Source: Hemerocallis citrina
Lineage: Eukaryota > Streptophyta > Magnoliopsida > Asparagales > Asphodelaceae
NCBI GenBank assembly: GCA_017893485.1
Contig: CM030363.1
Location: 115,730,004-115,794,003 of the forward strand
DNA: 64,000 nucleotides
Direction: 5' to 3'
Position numbers and translations under genes: made by a program
In this document: positions 42,702 through 52,538 of the stretch, in pieces
Position numbering within the stretch: the first letter of the stretch is position 1
How the letters are laid out: each line of letters starts with the position of its first letter
Notes under the pieces: generated by a model
Told to the model about the DNA's origin: nothing
What the model saw: only the letters and a program-made list of their open reading frames with translations
Database searches by the model: none

Positions 42702-43548
42702 AAACAACAATTTGCATCTTTACATACACTTTTCGACTTTTGAATCGATTGTACTTCCATATACAAAATATAATTTATTTCCAGAATATATTCCTTTTAA
42801 AACATTATCATATATATTATCAATTCCCAAATTCTCTTTTTCCAATCAAAAATGCATCAAGACATACTTTCCAAAAAAACTACCTTCTTTTATCAAAATT
42901 TACTTTATAAAAGACCTCTATACTTGTATAAATAACATTTTGAGGTTATAATCATACTTTTTGCATTATTCCCATAATGTCTCAATATGCATCAATTTCA
43001 TACAATCACTTCAATTCAACTAGCAATCATAACAAGCATAGCAATTTGTATTTACCATAATCAATCAAGATTTAACGATTCATTTCTATATTAATTTGCA
43101 TGCAATCAATTCAATTTCAACCCAATAAATCATATATCAACTATCATGCATTTCTACTTCTAAATTAGGAAGCATTTAAGAAACACCCACCTAAAAATGA
43201 AGATTTGTTACCCAAATGAATTCCTAGAATTAGGAGCTCCTAAAGAAAGCTCCAATTGCAATCCTCCTCGAAATCCATGCACCAAAGCAAGCCTCCAAGC
43301 TCCACATTTCGGCAAGCATCCATCAATGAGCATCTCCATCTTCATTCGGCAATCATCAAGAACAACTCCCATCTTCTTTCATATACATATACTATGTGTG
43401 CACATATATATACATTAGTATATGTATATAGGCAAGTGGAATGGTTATAAAATGGAGGAATGGACAGAGCTTATGCTGTTTTGGGTTGTCTCGGATTGGC
43501 AAGAGAGAAGGGAGAAAAGAGATGAGAGAAAGAGAGGCTAAGAGTGCA

Positions 43549-43557
43549 CTTTTATAA
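43549..43557 (-). promoter_or_regulatory. Probable TATA box of LARD 5' LTR
   Basis: Minus-sense TTATAAAAGTGCACTC with a CT-rich patch downstream; this is the copy positioned to drive element transcription. Confidence 0.55.
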
Positions 43558-44417
43558 GAAAGCTAATGGGTAGTTAGTATAACTACCTCCACATGAACAC
43601 CACTAACCCATTATAAATTTTGGTAACTTACTTTCCCTCTTGTTTTCAAAATCAAAACTCCAGGTTTTTCCTCCTCTCTAATCAGCCCGGTCCCCCAAAA
43701 ATTGTGTGCACACCGCACGTGTGCACGTGCACGTGCTTTGTGTACAAAAACAATTTATTTATTTAATCCTTTAAAAATAATTATCTATATATGTAATAAA
43801 TATATAAAATTAACTTAAAAATTATACTTTTCATGAACAATAAAAATAAACACTCACATTTTCATGAAAATTATTTTGAAAGAATAATACGCTTAAAACA
43901 CGTGCACCAAAACACGTGCATTGCCCGGAAAATCTCAAAAATACAAAAATTGACTTTATGAACCGAAAAATATTTATAATCAATTGGAATGCAATAGAAA
44001 GTATATTTAATATACATATTTGATAATATACTCAAACGTACAGAAAACACGTGTATTGCACGTAGGAAATTTATTTTAATAAAGATAGTCAAAAATTGAA
44101 TTTTCGTTTACAAAACAAATTCAAACATGTTTATAAAGATAAATAATTGAAATCCATTGAAAACTTTGCACGTAACGGTGGAATACCCGAAATCGACACG
44201 TGCATCGATAATACGTAAAAAGCACTTAAAACTCAAAGATTGAAATTTAGCATTTGAGTTGTCTCAAATGTGATTTTTAAGAATACAAGATTGTATAAAT
44301 AATTGGAATTCAAAATACGTATCAAAATGCGTCATGGATATAATCAATAACAGTACAAAATGCACGTGCGTAACACCCGAGGGCAAAATTGTCATTTAAA
44401 TTTTGCGGGGTGTTACG

Positions 44418-44754
44418 GAAAGACTTCAAGAACGATCTCAAACACAAGCGAAAGGAGATGTCTCTTGAAGACCTAATTGTCAGGTTGCGGATCGAAGAGG
44501 AGAATCGCAAGACAAACAGGTCCTATAGAAATCAGTCCATAGAAAAGGCCAACGTGGTGGAGCACGAACAAAAGGGCAAGAAGAGAAAATTTCTGCCACA
44601 GACCTCAAACAAAAAACCTCTTGCAAAGAGGTTTGCTGGGAAATGCCACAAGTGTGGTAAGCTGGGGCACAAAATTTTTGAGTGCCGCAGCAAGGACAGT
44701 AATCGTTCAGGAACAGGACATGTAAAAGGGAATGAAAAATTCATGCACATATAG
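44418..44754 (+). pseudogene. Copia gag, C-terminal part with CCHC knuckle
   Basis: It resumes the gag interrupted at 33914: KDFKNDLKHKRKEMSLEDLI, VRLRIEEENRK, then a Lys/Arg-rich stretch and the knuckle CHKCGKLGHKIFEC (RNA binding). A 2-bp TA insertion near 44751 shifts the frame just before the protease part. Confidence 0.9.
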
Positions 44755-44756
44755 CT

Positions 44757-45287
44757 GAGAACTTGTCCACTGGTCTCTCTGACCTGGACCTCTGCGCTGT
44801 AGTATCAGAGGTAAATCTTGAGGGGAGCAATCATCGTGAATGGTGGTACGATACTGGGGCCACCAAGCATATCTGCTCGGACAAGAAAATGTTTACTTCA
44901 TATCAGAAGTGCAGCAAAGATGAACAGCAGTTCATGGGAAACTCTTCCACCTCCAAAATTGAAGGAACAGGGAAGATAGTGTTGAAAATGACTTCAGGAA
45001 AAGAACTAACACTCACAAATGTGCTGCATGTTCCAGATATTAGAAAGAACTTGATATCAGGTTCTTTGCGAAGCAAGAATGGGTTTAAGGTTGTTTTTAT
45101 TTCTGATAATTTTGTATTGTCTAAGAATGGGGTATACTTGGGTAAAGGATATGTAAAGGATGGACTGTTCAAGTTTAATGTAATAACAGTCAACCCTAAA
45201 ACCATTGTTCCTGCTGTTCCCAATGTTAATGAAATAACTCCTATTGCCTATGTTGTTGAGTCTTCCTCTGTTTGGCATAAAGACTAG
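44757..45287 (+). pseudogene. Copia protease region
   Basis: WWYDTGATKHICSDKKMF carries the aspartic protease active-site D-T-G. FMGNSSTSKIEGTGKIVLKM and LTNVLHVPDIRKNLISGSL follow as in Copia protease. Protease matures the gag-pol polyprotein. It ends at the start of the GAG-pre-integrase box (SSVWHK), where a 1-bp deletion in an A run shifts the frame. Confidence 0.9.
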
Positions 45288-47856
45288 GCCATGTTAATGT
45301 CAATTCTATGCGTAGATTAATTAACATGAATTTGCTACCAAAATTTAAGGTAGATAACTCAGAAAAATGTGAAGTTTGCACGGAGACTAAACTCACTAAA
45401 ACTCCATCACGTTCTGTAGAAAGAAACACAGAAACTCTAGGTCTAATTCACACGGATCTGTATGATTTAAAATATTTGCAGACCAGAGGTGGCAAAAAGT
45501 ACTTTGTGACATTCATAGACGATTGCACAAAATTCTGTTATATATATTTGTTACATAGCAAAAATGAGGCTTTGGATAAATTCAAAGAATATAAACTTGA
45601 GGTTGAGAATCAACTTGGCAAAACGATTAAAATCGTTAGAAGTGATAGAGGAGGAGAATATAATGTACCATTTAACATGTTCTGCTCAGAACATGGAATG
45701 TTTCATCAGACAACTGCTCCTTACTCACCCGAATCAAACGGTACTGCCGAGCGCAAGAACCGAACTCTGAAGGAGATGATGAATACCTTGTTGTTGAATT
45801 CTGGCTTACCCCAAAATATGTGGGGGGAAGCGTTGCTGACTGCCAACTACATTCACAATAAAATACCTCACAAGAAAACCGGCAAGACACCATATGAACT
45901 GTGGAAAGGTAACTTACCTTCGTATAAATATCTCAAAGTGTGAGGGTGTCTAGCAAAAGTGGTAGTACCTAATCCGAAACAAGTCACCATCGGACCTAAG
46001 ACGATTTATTGCATATTCATAGGCTATGCACACAACAGTAGTGCATATCAGTTCTTGGTATACAAATCAGATATACCAGATATCCATGTAAATAAAATAA
46101 TGGAATAAAGGAATGCTTCCTTCTTTGAACACGTGTTTCCGTGCAAGGATACTACGTACCCCAAACGTACACGTGAACAAGGGAATGCAAGCACTTCCGT
46201 TGATGAACCAGAACATGATACTGATGAGCCTAGACAAAGTAAACGTGCTAGAACATCAAAATCATTTGGTCCTGACTTTGTGATGGCCTTTCTGTTAGAG
46301 AATGAGCCCAGAACTTTCAAGGAAGCCATGTCTATGCCTGATGCTCCTATGTGGAAGGAAGCAATCAAAAGTGAAATAGACTCCATTATGCAAAATCATA
46401 TATGGAAGTTAGTCGACTTGCCTTCTGAATGTAAAGCTCTAGGATGCAAATGGATTTTCAAACAAAAATTGAAACAAGATGGTTCAATAGAGAAGCATAA
46501 GACAAGACTTGTGGTACAAGGATTTAGGTAAAAGGAAGGCCTAGATTTCTTTGATACATATTCTCCAGTTACAAGAATAACTTGCATAAGAATGTTGGTA
46601 GCTATTGCATCTCTACGTAACCTGAAAATACATCAAATGGATGTTAAAACTGTATTTCTTAATATGGACTTACAAGAAGAGATATACATGAAACAACCTG
46701 AGGGTTACGTTGTTCCTAGACAGGAAAACAAAGTGTGCAGGCAAAAAAAATCTTGTACGGACTGAAACAAGCTCCAAAGCAGTGGCATGCAAAATTTGAC
46801 AATATTATGATGTCAAATGGCTTCAAAATAAATGTATGTGATAAGTGTATTTACATCAAAGATACTCCAAATGGATACATTCTGGTGTGTCTGTATGTAG
46901 ACGACATGCTCATTATTGAAAGCAATAATGACATTATCAAACAAACTAAGAGCATGCTTAGTGGCAAGTTTGATATGAAAGACATGGGAGTTGCAGACGT
47001 CATACTGGGAATCAAAGTTTCCAACACGTCTGGGGGAATTACTTTGTCTCAAGCTCATTATGCTGAGAAAGTCCTTGAAATGTTCAAGAATTACTCGAAT
47101 AGAACTGCCAAAAGTCCTGTGGATCCCAGTCTTCACTTATTCAAAAACACAGGTGAAAGTATATCACAATTGGAATATGTACGTGTAATCGGTAGTCTGA
47201 TGTGCTTAACAAATTGTACAAAACCGGACCTAGCTCATTCGGTAAATGTACTGAGTCGCTACACGAGTAATCCAGGATGAAGTCACTGGAAAGGAATAAC
47301 TAGAGTATTGAACTACTTGCGACATACTCAGAGTTATGCACTGCATTACACCAGATATCCAGCAGCACTAGAAGGCTACAGTGATGCCAACTAGATATCG
47401 GACTCCAAAAACTCAAAATCTACAAGTAGATATGTCTTCACACTTGGTGGTGCAGCTGTGTCATGACAATCCTCTAAATAAACGTTATTGGCCAGATCCA
47501 CCATGGAATCTGAGTTTATTGCTTTAGACAAAGCGGCAGAGGAAGAAGAATTGCTTCGAAACTTTTTAGAGGATATTCCTATGCAGGAAAAACTAGTGCC
47601 TACTTTATGTGTACACTGTGACAGCCAATCGGCTATAGTACGAGCACTGAGTTGTATGTATAATGGTAAGTCTCGTCATATCAGAAGGTGACACAAAACC
47701 ATTAGACAACTGCTCTCAAATGGAGTAATCTCTATAGAATATATAAAATCGGCCGACAACCTAGCGGATCCATTTACTAAAAGTTTATCGCGAGAGCAGG
47801 TTGTGAGATCATTAAGAGGAATGAGTTTAAAGCCTATGACGAAAGAGGATACTTGA
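45288..47856 (+). pseudogene. Copia integrase, reverse transcriptase and RNase H
   Basis: The integrase HHCC-type pre-domain ends in CEVCTETKLTKTPSRS. The core follows: LGLIHTDLYDL, FVTFIDDCTKFCYIYLLHSK, IVRSDRGGEYNVPFN and PYSPESNGTAERKNRTLKEM. Reverse transcriptase runs from MPDAPMWKEAIKSEIDSIMQ through CKWIFKQKLKQDGSIEKHKT, KILYGLKQAPKQWHAKFDN and the catalytic VCLYVDDMLII near 46890. RNase H gives TMESEFIALDKAAEEEELLR and CDSQSAIVRALS, ending MTKEDT at 47856. A 1-bp deletion near 46750 and about eight in-frame stops inactivate it. Nearly all stops are TGA, TAG or TAA where Trp, Gln or Arg is expected, i.e. C-to-T type changes on one or other strand. Confidence 0.92.
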
Positions 47857-48342
47857 TGGAAACCCTACCTAGGAATTGGAGATCCCAAGATCTAGGTTCA
47901 AAGGGACAACTAAATCGTGTTGAATCGACGGGAGCACTGAGAGATTAAAATCTCATACCCACTCTTAGGATGATAAAACAGTGCTGCCTACAAAGAGTTA
48001 GGATAAGTTTGGCTTTTAATGATTCCCATAGCTTTGAAATAAAAGTGAGGTATAGCAGGATACTCTTTATGGACAATCACCTTGTGAGTGTGAAATGAGA
48101 CCGTTTCTAGGAGAATGAAGAGAGGCTACATTCTTCAAGTTCACTCACGATTAACCAGGGATATTCAAGGCCAAAATGAATACAACAAGAGAACTTAGTT
48201 CTGTGAGGAGATGAAACTGTGTGATAGTTATTGTCTAGGTTCACATCAAAGCCCGGGTAGTTCAAGACATCATGATCACTACCTGGTCAAGTGAATCCGA
48301 TAGCTAATTACTAAGAGTGGTTCAAAGTTGAAAAATTACTAC
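47857..48342 (+). other. Copia 3' untranslated region
   Basis: No open frame. It lies between the pol stop and the solo LTR insertion, and continues at 49733-49846 up to the 3' LTR. Long 3' untranslated regions are normal for this group. Confidence 0.6.
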
Positions 48343-49727
48343 TGTAATGCCCCGATTTTCATTTATGAAAATTGCTTATTTATTTTGCACGTAGTGTGCA
48401 TGCGCCATTTTTCGCAATATGAAATTTTATAATGAATGATGAGTATATGCATATGTATATATGTTTGTTAAATTATTTTTATTAAGGCCTTTGTTCAAAC
48501 AAACTTAAGCCCAAAATCTAATTTAGTTATTTTGTAAAAACTAATATTTTGGTCCATCAATGTAAGCCCATTAATTAATTGTTTAAATAACAACTTGTAA
48601 GGTAAACATCTTTCAAAATATTATTTTTTTTATATATAAAAAAATGCATGTGTACAAGTTTTATTATGGAGACTAGAATAGCACGTGCATGCAACATGGT
48701 GTGCATTGCACACTATTCTTCTTTGGCCGGTTTTGGAGAAGTGGGTATCATGCATTGGGTGGTTACCTAGTTGTGGGTAGTTACTACAACTCCTACTTTC
48801 ATCCTAACCCTCCATCTCATAACCATCTACTAAATCCTAGCCCTCCATTTCACCCAAGGATTTAGTATAAATACCTCCCTCACTCATTTGTTTCTTTTAC
48901 ACTAAGAATTTCATTTATAAGAGAGGCATATTGTAAGAGAGTTGAGAGTGAGTACTTTGGAGGCCGATCATCACTACAGAGGGAGCTTCGGTGCGGAGCA
49001 AGGAGCAAGGAGTCGAGCATCGCATTAAGAAGCTTTACGGGATTCGTTATTTCGTCAACAAGGTGGGTGTTTCTCATGACTTCTAGAATAGAATTCATGT
49101 TAGAATTGAGATTGAATTGTGTATGTATGTGTAAACTGAAGTGATAGAATGATTGCTTAATTGAAATCTTTCATGCTATATGTAATGTGAAGGATTGATA
49201 AAGAACTAATGATATTTAGAAAACTGACGTACAATCGACCGATTTGGGCTGTCATATAATATAAATAATTGCATTAAGGACTAAGTGCACAATCACAACA
49301 CGACATCAATGAGATATTCCCTTTAATTTGATATGTGAACAAGTTTGTGATTTGTTAAGAAATGAGAATCGTTATACTGTCCCTGGCATAGAGAGGATCG
49401 CCATGTATAATTATCGTCGGTTGAATAAACTAACGTACCCACAATTTTATATGCAGGATAATTGGCTTGGTAAAGGTTAAAGGAGAACTGATGCTCAAAG
49501 ATTATTATTTATTGTTGCATCTTTTGTATAATGTTGTAATTGCTTCCGCTGTCATTATTTGTAAATTATTGATGTATATGCTTCCGCTATAACATATAAA
49601 GTGTAAAATCTCTTGTAACTCTGATGTATAGTGGAAAGTTTCAATTCCTTGTAAATTGTACCGAATGAAACGAAAAGATCCTGTAGAACTCTCGAATTCA
49701 GTTGTATTTGAAATTCGGGGCGTTACA
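48343..49727 (+). mobile_element. Solo LTR, 1.4 kb, related to the LARD LTR, perfect TSD
   Basis: It starts TGTAATGCCCCGATTTT and ends AAATTCGGGGCGTTACA, with ACTAC flanking both sides (48338-48342 and 49728-49732). Its right half matches the sense strand of the LARD LTR (ATCGTTATACTG, GGCATAGAGAGGATCGCC, TTTATATGCAGGAT), but it lacks the central tandem and palindrome blocks. A TATAAATA box is at 48866-48873. Confidence 0.88.
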
Positions 49728-49846
49728 ACTACAATTCCTGATGCAGTGATTTTCCGATTGTACTTTCAGAGATTTTCTGTCATGTTTTTTGTTTTTCTTT
49801 CGTGTCTGGATTACATGGTCTGGTAATTTCCATTCATGTGGGCGAT

Positions 49847-50741
49847 TGTTGGAATTAATTTTTGCAGTTTTTCGGGTCGGATTCCGGTAGGCTCCGGCCA
49901 CCGGCGGTGCCGGAAAATGAGTGGATTGCAATCCTCTTGACGAGTACTATTCCATGGTGTACTCACTTGCCAAAAACGAATTCCGTATGAATGAGAAATG
50001 TTGGTCCAAAGTTGAGTACTTGAAATGGACTAACTTGGCAACATGGAGAAAATGGATAGTCCCATATCGGAAATTGGAAAAGATTTTTTCTAGTATATAT
50101 AATAGAAAACTGGACTAAAGGGCGTGGCCCGGGGGTTACCATTAACGTGTAGTGGAGAGAGGACTTAGCCAAAATGACAAACACACACACGCGCGCGCGT
50201 GCTCTGGCTTAATTTTTTTTTAACCATATAAAAACTTTTCCCCTACTGAACTGATAAGGCTTTTCAGATTCAGTAACTGGTATTATTACTCTGTAACAAC
50301 AAAGTAATGGCTCACCAGTTATAAATCTGAAGAGTCCCCATTACTCTGCTGTTACAACGTAATGGACATCTGAAGAGTCTCCAGTCTCCATCTTCTTCTA
50401 TAAAAAAGACTACTGAATCCAGACAGAGTCTTCTACACAGTCAGAGTTTTAATCTTCTTCTTCCACTTCTTCTCCTCTGAGTCAACTGAGAGTACATCAC
50501 AGACAGCAGTTCGCTGAATCTCTGAAGCAAGAGTGCTGCTCTTCAGAGAAGGTACAGTTGTATCCTGGGAAGCAATTCGCCAGCCACCGTAACACTACGG
50601 GACGAATTCTGCTTTAAGGAGAGAGATTCTCAATCCGAACTCTGTACAAAGTCTTTCGTTTCCTGTTTTTATTTTCTGTAATTTAGTTCTTCACTGTTGC
50701 TGTTGGGATTTTTTTCATATTTATAAATTCGGATTCTAACA
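49847..50741 (+). repeat. 3' LTR of the Copia element
   Basis: It is collinear with 32342-33190 and carries an additional segment (CTGAGTCAACTGAGAGTACA area, near 50475) and a (CG)-rich repeat at 50190. The TATA box and the U5 AATTCTGCTTTAAG are conserved. Confidence 0.92.
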
Positions 50742-51228
50742 AATATGTATTTTATTTTACCTAGCAAAAAAAAAAACGGTGAAATGGATCCCTGTATATA
50801 TCCAATAGTTCAGGACTTAAGCATGGGGCGCCGTTTCTCTTACTATAGCTTGTGAGTTTTCACTTTAGCTGTTAGCAATGTGATGATAGTTTCATCAAAA
50901 CCTGTACATCTGTTCATTTCATCTACTTACGTATGCACATGTGCATAACAAAAAGCATTATATTTTACTTAATCGTTTATACACAAGCAAATGATAACTT
51001 TATAATTTAAAAGGATAATTCTTAACCAATGTCTTTAGCATGAAATTTTCTTCATTAATATTTTTTCCAAAAATAAAAACAAAAAAATTAGTAAAAAAGT
51101 TGCCAGAATTTATTAAAAGAACAAGTTAGTCCAACATGTCTAGCATTTACCAAACTTTTCTTTTCATGATTGTGACTGAATAAGCAATATATTTTCTCCA
51201 TACCTAATGATAGTATATGCATTATATC
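50742..51228. other. AT-rich intergenic sequence, nothing recognised
   Basis: No open frame, repeat or structural RNA seen. It is the flank of the Copia element. Confidence 0.5.
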
Positions 51229-51397
51229 TGTTTGGTTCAAAGAAGGCTAGGGGAGGAATTTTAATGGAGAGGAGAAGAGGGAGGGAAGGGAAAAGGAGGG
51301 GGTGGGGTTTTAATGAATACTCTGTTTGATTCAAAGGAGGGGAGGGGAGGAGAGGGAAGGGGAGGAAAAATAATAATCTTCTTGTTTGGTTCACAAT

Positions 51398-51691
51398 TAG
51401 GGCTGCAATCGAGCCGAGCCGAGCTGAATACCTTCAGGCTCGAGCTCGGCTCGTTTACAAAACGAGCTTATTTTTGAGCTCGAGCTCGGTTCGAGCCGAG
51501 CTTTGACCGAGCTCGAGCCGAATAGCTCGCGAGCTTAGCCTAAAAAAAAAAAAAACTGAAGCTCGAGTTCGGCTCGTTTACTAAACGAGCTTGGTTTTGA
51601 GCTCGAGCTCGATTCGAGCCGAGCTTTGACCGAGTTTTGACCGAGCTCGAGCCGAATAGCTCGCGAATAGCTCGATTCGTTTGCAGCCCTA
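51398..51691. mobile_element. hAT MITE, 294 bp, perfect TIR and 8-bp TSD
   Basis: TAGGGCTGCAATCGA at the left and the reverse of the right end (TAGGGCTGCAAACGA) match at all but one base. TTCACAAT flanks both sides (51390-51397 and 51692-51699). Inside are two diverged units of GAGCTCGAGCTCG, CGAGCCGAGC and CCGAATAGCTCGCGA phrases. It is a widespread type of eudicot MITE. Confidence 0.92.
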
Positions 51692-52013
51692 TTCACAATG
51701 GGAGAAAAAGAAATTTATAATTAAATTACTTTTATACCCTTTCATATTTTAGGAGAGTCTATGTATTATTATTTCTAATACTAATTTTGTAATATAAACA
51801 AAATAATGAAGACCAATAAACAAAATAATGAAGGCAGATTGATTGATAGTATTTGAACATATTAAATCAGATTCTGGCCCCAAATGCTATATGCTCTGAG
51901 ACCACCAGTTGGCTAAACCATTACTCTAAGTCCAATATTTATGTAATATTATATATAGATAAAAACAGTAATAAGATTCAACTCATCTAGCTCATAAGAA
52001 AAAATATTTTAAT

Positions 52014-52196
52014 TTGTATTCTTTCAATTCACTTTTCGTGATTGAAGGAGGACTTCTTGCTGCCTATGTGGATGGAAAAGGAGATCAAAGTTCAAACTAT
52101 GCAATGTATCCCCAACTGTTAACAGAGAGACCAAGTATTATTCAGACTTTTGGATTGCATGCTAAAGCTTTAACATACAATAATATTTTTGCTTAA
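52014..52196 (+). CDS. Unassigned open stretch in the TIR element
   Basis: About 60 codons (SLFVIEGGLLAAYVDGKGDQ, then NYAMYPQLLTERPSIIQTFG) are open, with a composition more protein-like than its surroundings. There is no ATG at its start (first codon TTG) and I do not recognise the family. It could be a captured host exon fragment or chance. Confidence 0.15.
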   Translation: MYSFNSLFVIEGGLLAAYVDGKGDQSSNYAMYPQLLTERPSIIQTFGLHAKALTYNNIFA

Positions 52197-52538
52197 AAAA
52201 GTTAAATAAATAAATAAATCAAATAAAACTAGAAATATCGGGAGAGAGACGAGTCGGGAGAGAGAGAGGATATCTGCTCCTAACCTCCGCGACCAGGAAG
52301 GGGAGAAAGAGAGAGTGCGAGTGGGGGAGAGAGTGTCAGGAGAGAGAGAGAATATCTTTCTTATTTTAGGGATTTAGATCTAAAAAGGACAGTTTAGTCC
52401 AATCACTTTAAAAAAGTTAGACCCAATTTCTCTCCCCTCCAAATCCCCCCAATATAGGAGGGGAGCCAAAATTGGCTCAGGAGGGATTCTGCACCCCTCC
52501 ATTCCCCTCCCCTCCCCTCCTAAAAAATGAACCAAACA

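Larger units (their letters stand above)
33915..44417 (-). mobile_element. LARD-like non-coding LTR retrotransposon, copy 1, 10.5 kb
   Basis: Near-identical LTRs of 3761 and 3762 bp enclose 2980 bp without gag or pol. GAAAG flanks both sides (33910-33914 and 44418-44422). In minus sense the 5' LTR is followed by a tRNA-Met primer site and the 3' LTR is preceded by a purine tract, so the element is minus-strand. About 15-20 differences between the LTRs were noticed by eye, indicating a recent insertion relative to the host Copia. Size and layout match the large retrotransposon derivatives (LARDs) described in plants, which need proteins from an autonomous Gypsy relative. Confidence 0.9.
40656..44417 (-). 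repeat. LTR (5' in sense) of LARD copy 1
   Basis: It is collinear with the left LTR, offset 6741 bp, including the tandem units, palindrome array (42251-42701), TATA (43549-43557) and CACGTG cluster (43711-44380). Its plus-strand right end reads GTGTTACG instead of GTGTTACA, one base changed at the terminus. Confidence 0.92.
32342..50741 (+). mobile_element. Ty1/Copia retrotransposon with both LTRs, split by two insertions
   Basis: LTRs of 849 and 895 bp (TGTTGGAAT...TCTAACA) enclose gag, protease, integrase, reverse transcriptase and RNase H in Copia order. Flanks AGTAT (32337-32341) and AATAT (50742-50746) fit a 5-bp target duplication with one change. A 10.5-kb LARD-like element sits inside gag and a 1.4-kb solo LTR in the 3' untranslated part; without these the element is about 6.5 kb. 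The gag phrase FNGTGFKKWQGKMQFYLTTL suggests the Tork-like group, which is an inference. Confidence 0.9.
51229..52538. mobile_element. TIR element with purine/pyrimidine-rich subterminal ends, 1.3 kb
   Basis: TGTTTGGTTC at the left and GAACCAAACA at the right are perfect 10-bp inverted repeats, followed inward by GGGGAGGGGAGG on the left and CTCCCCTCCCCTCC on the right. Extra left-end-like copies (CTGTTTGATTCAAAGGAGGG at 51321 and TTGTTTGGTTCACAA at 51382) suggest repeated insertion or duplication. No flanking duplication was found, so the class is uncertain. Confidence 0.55.
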
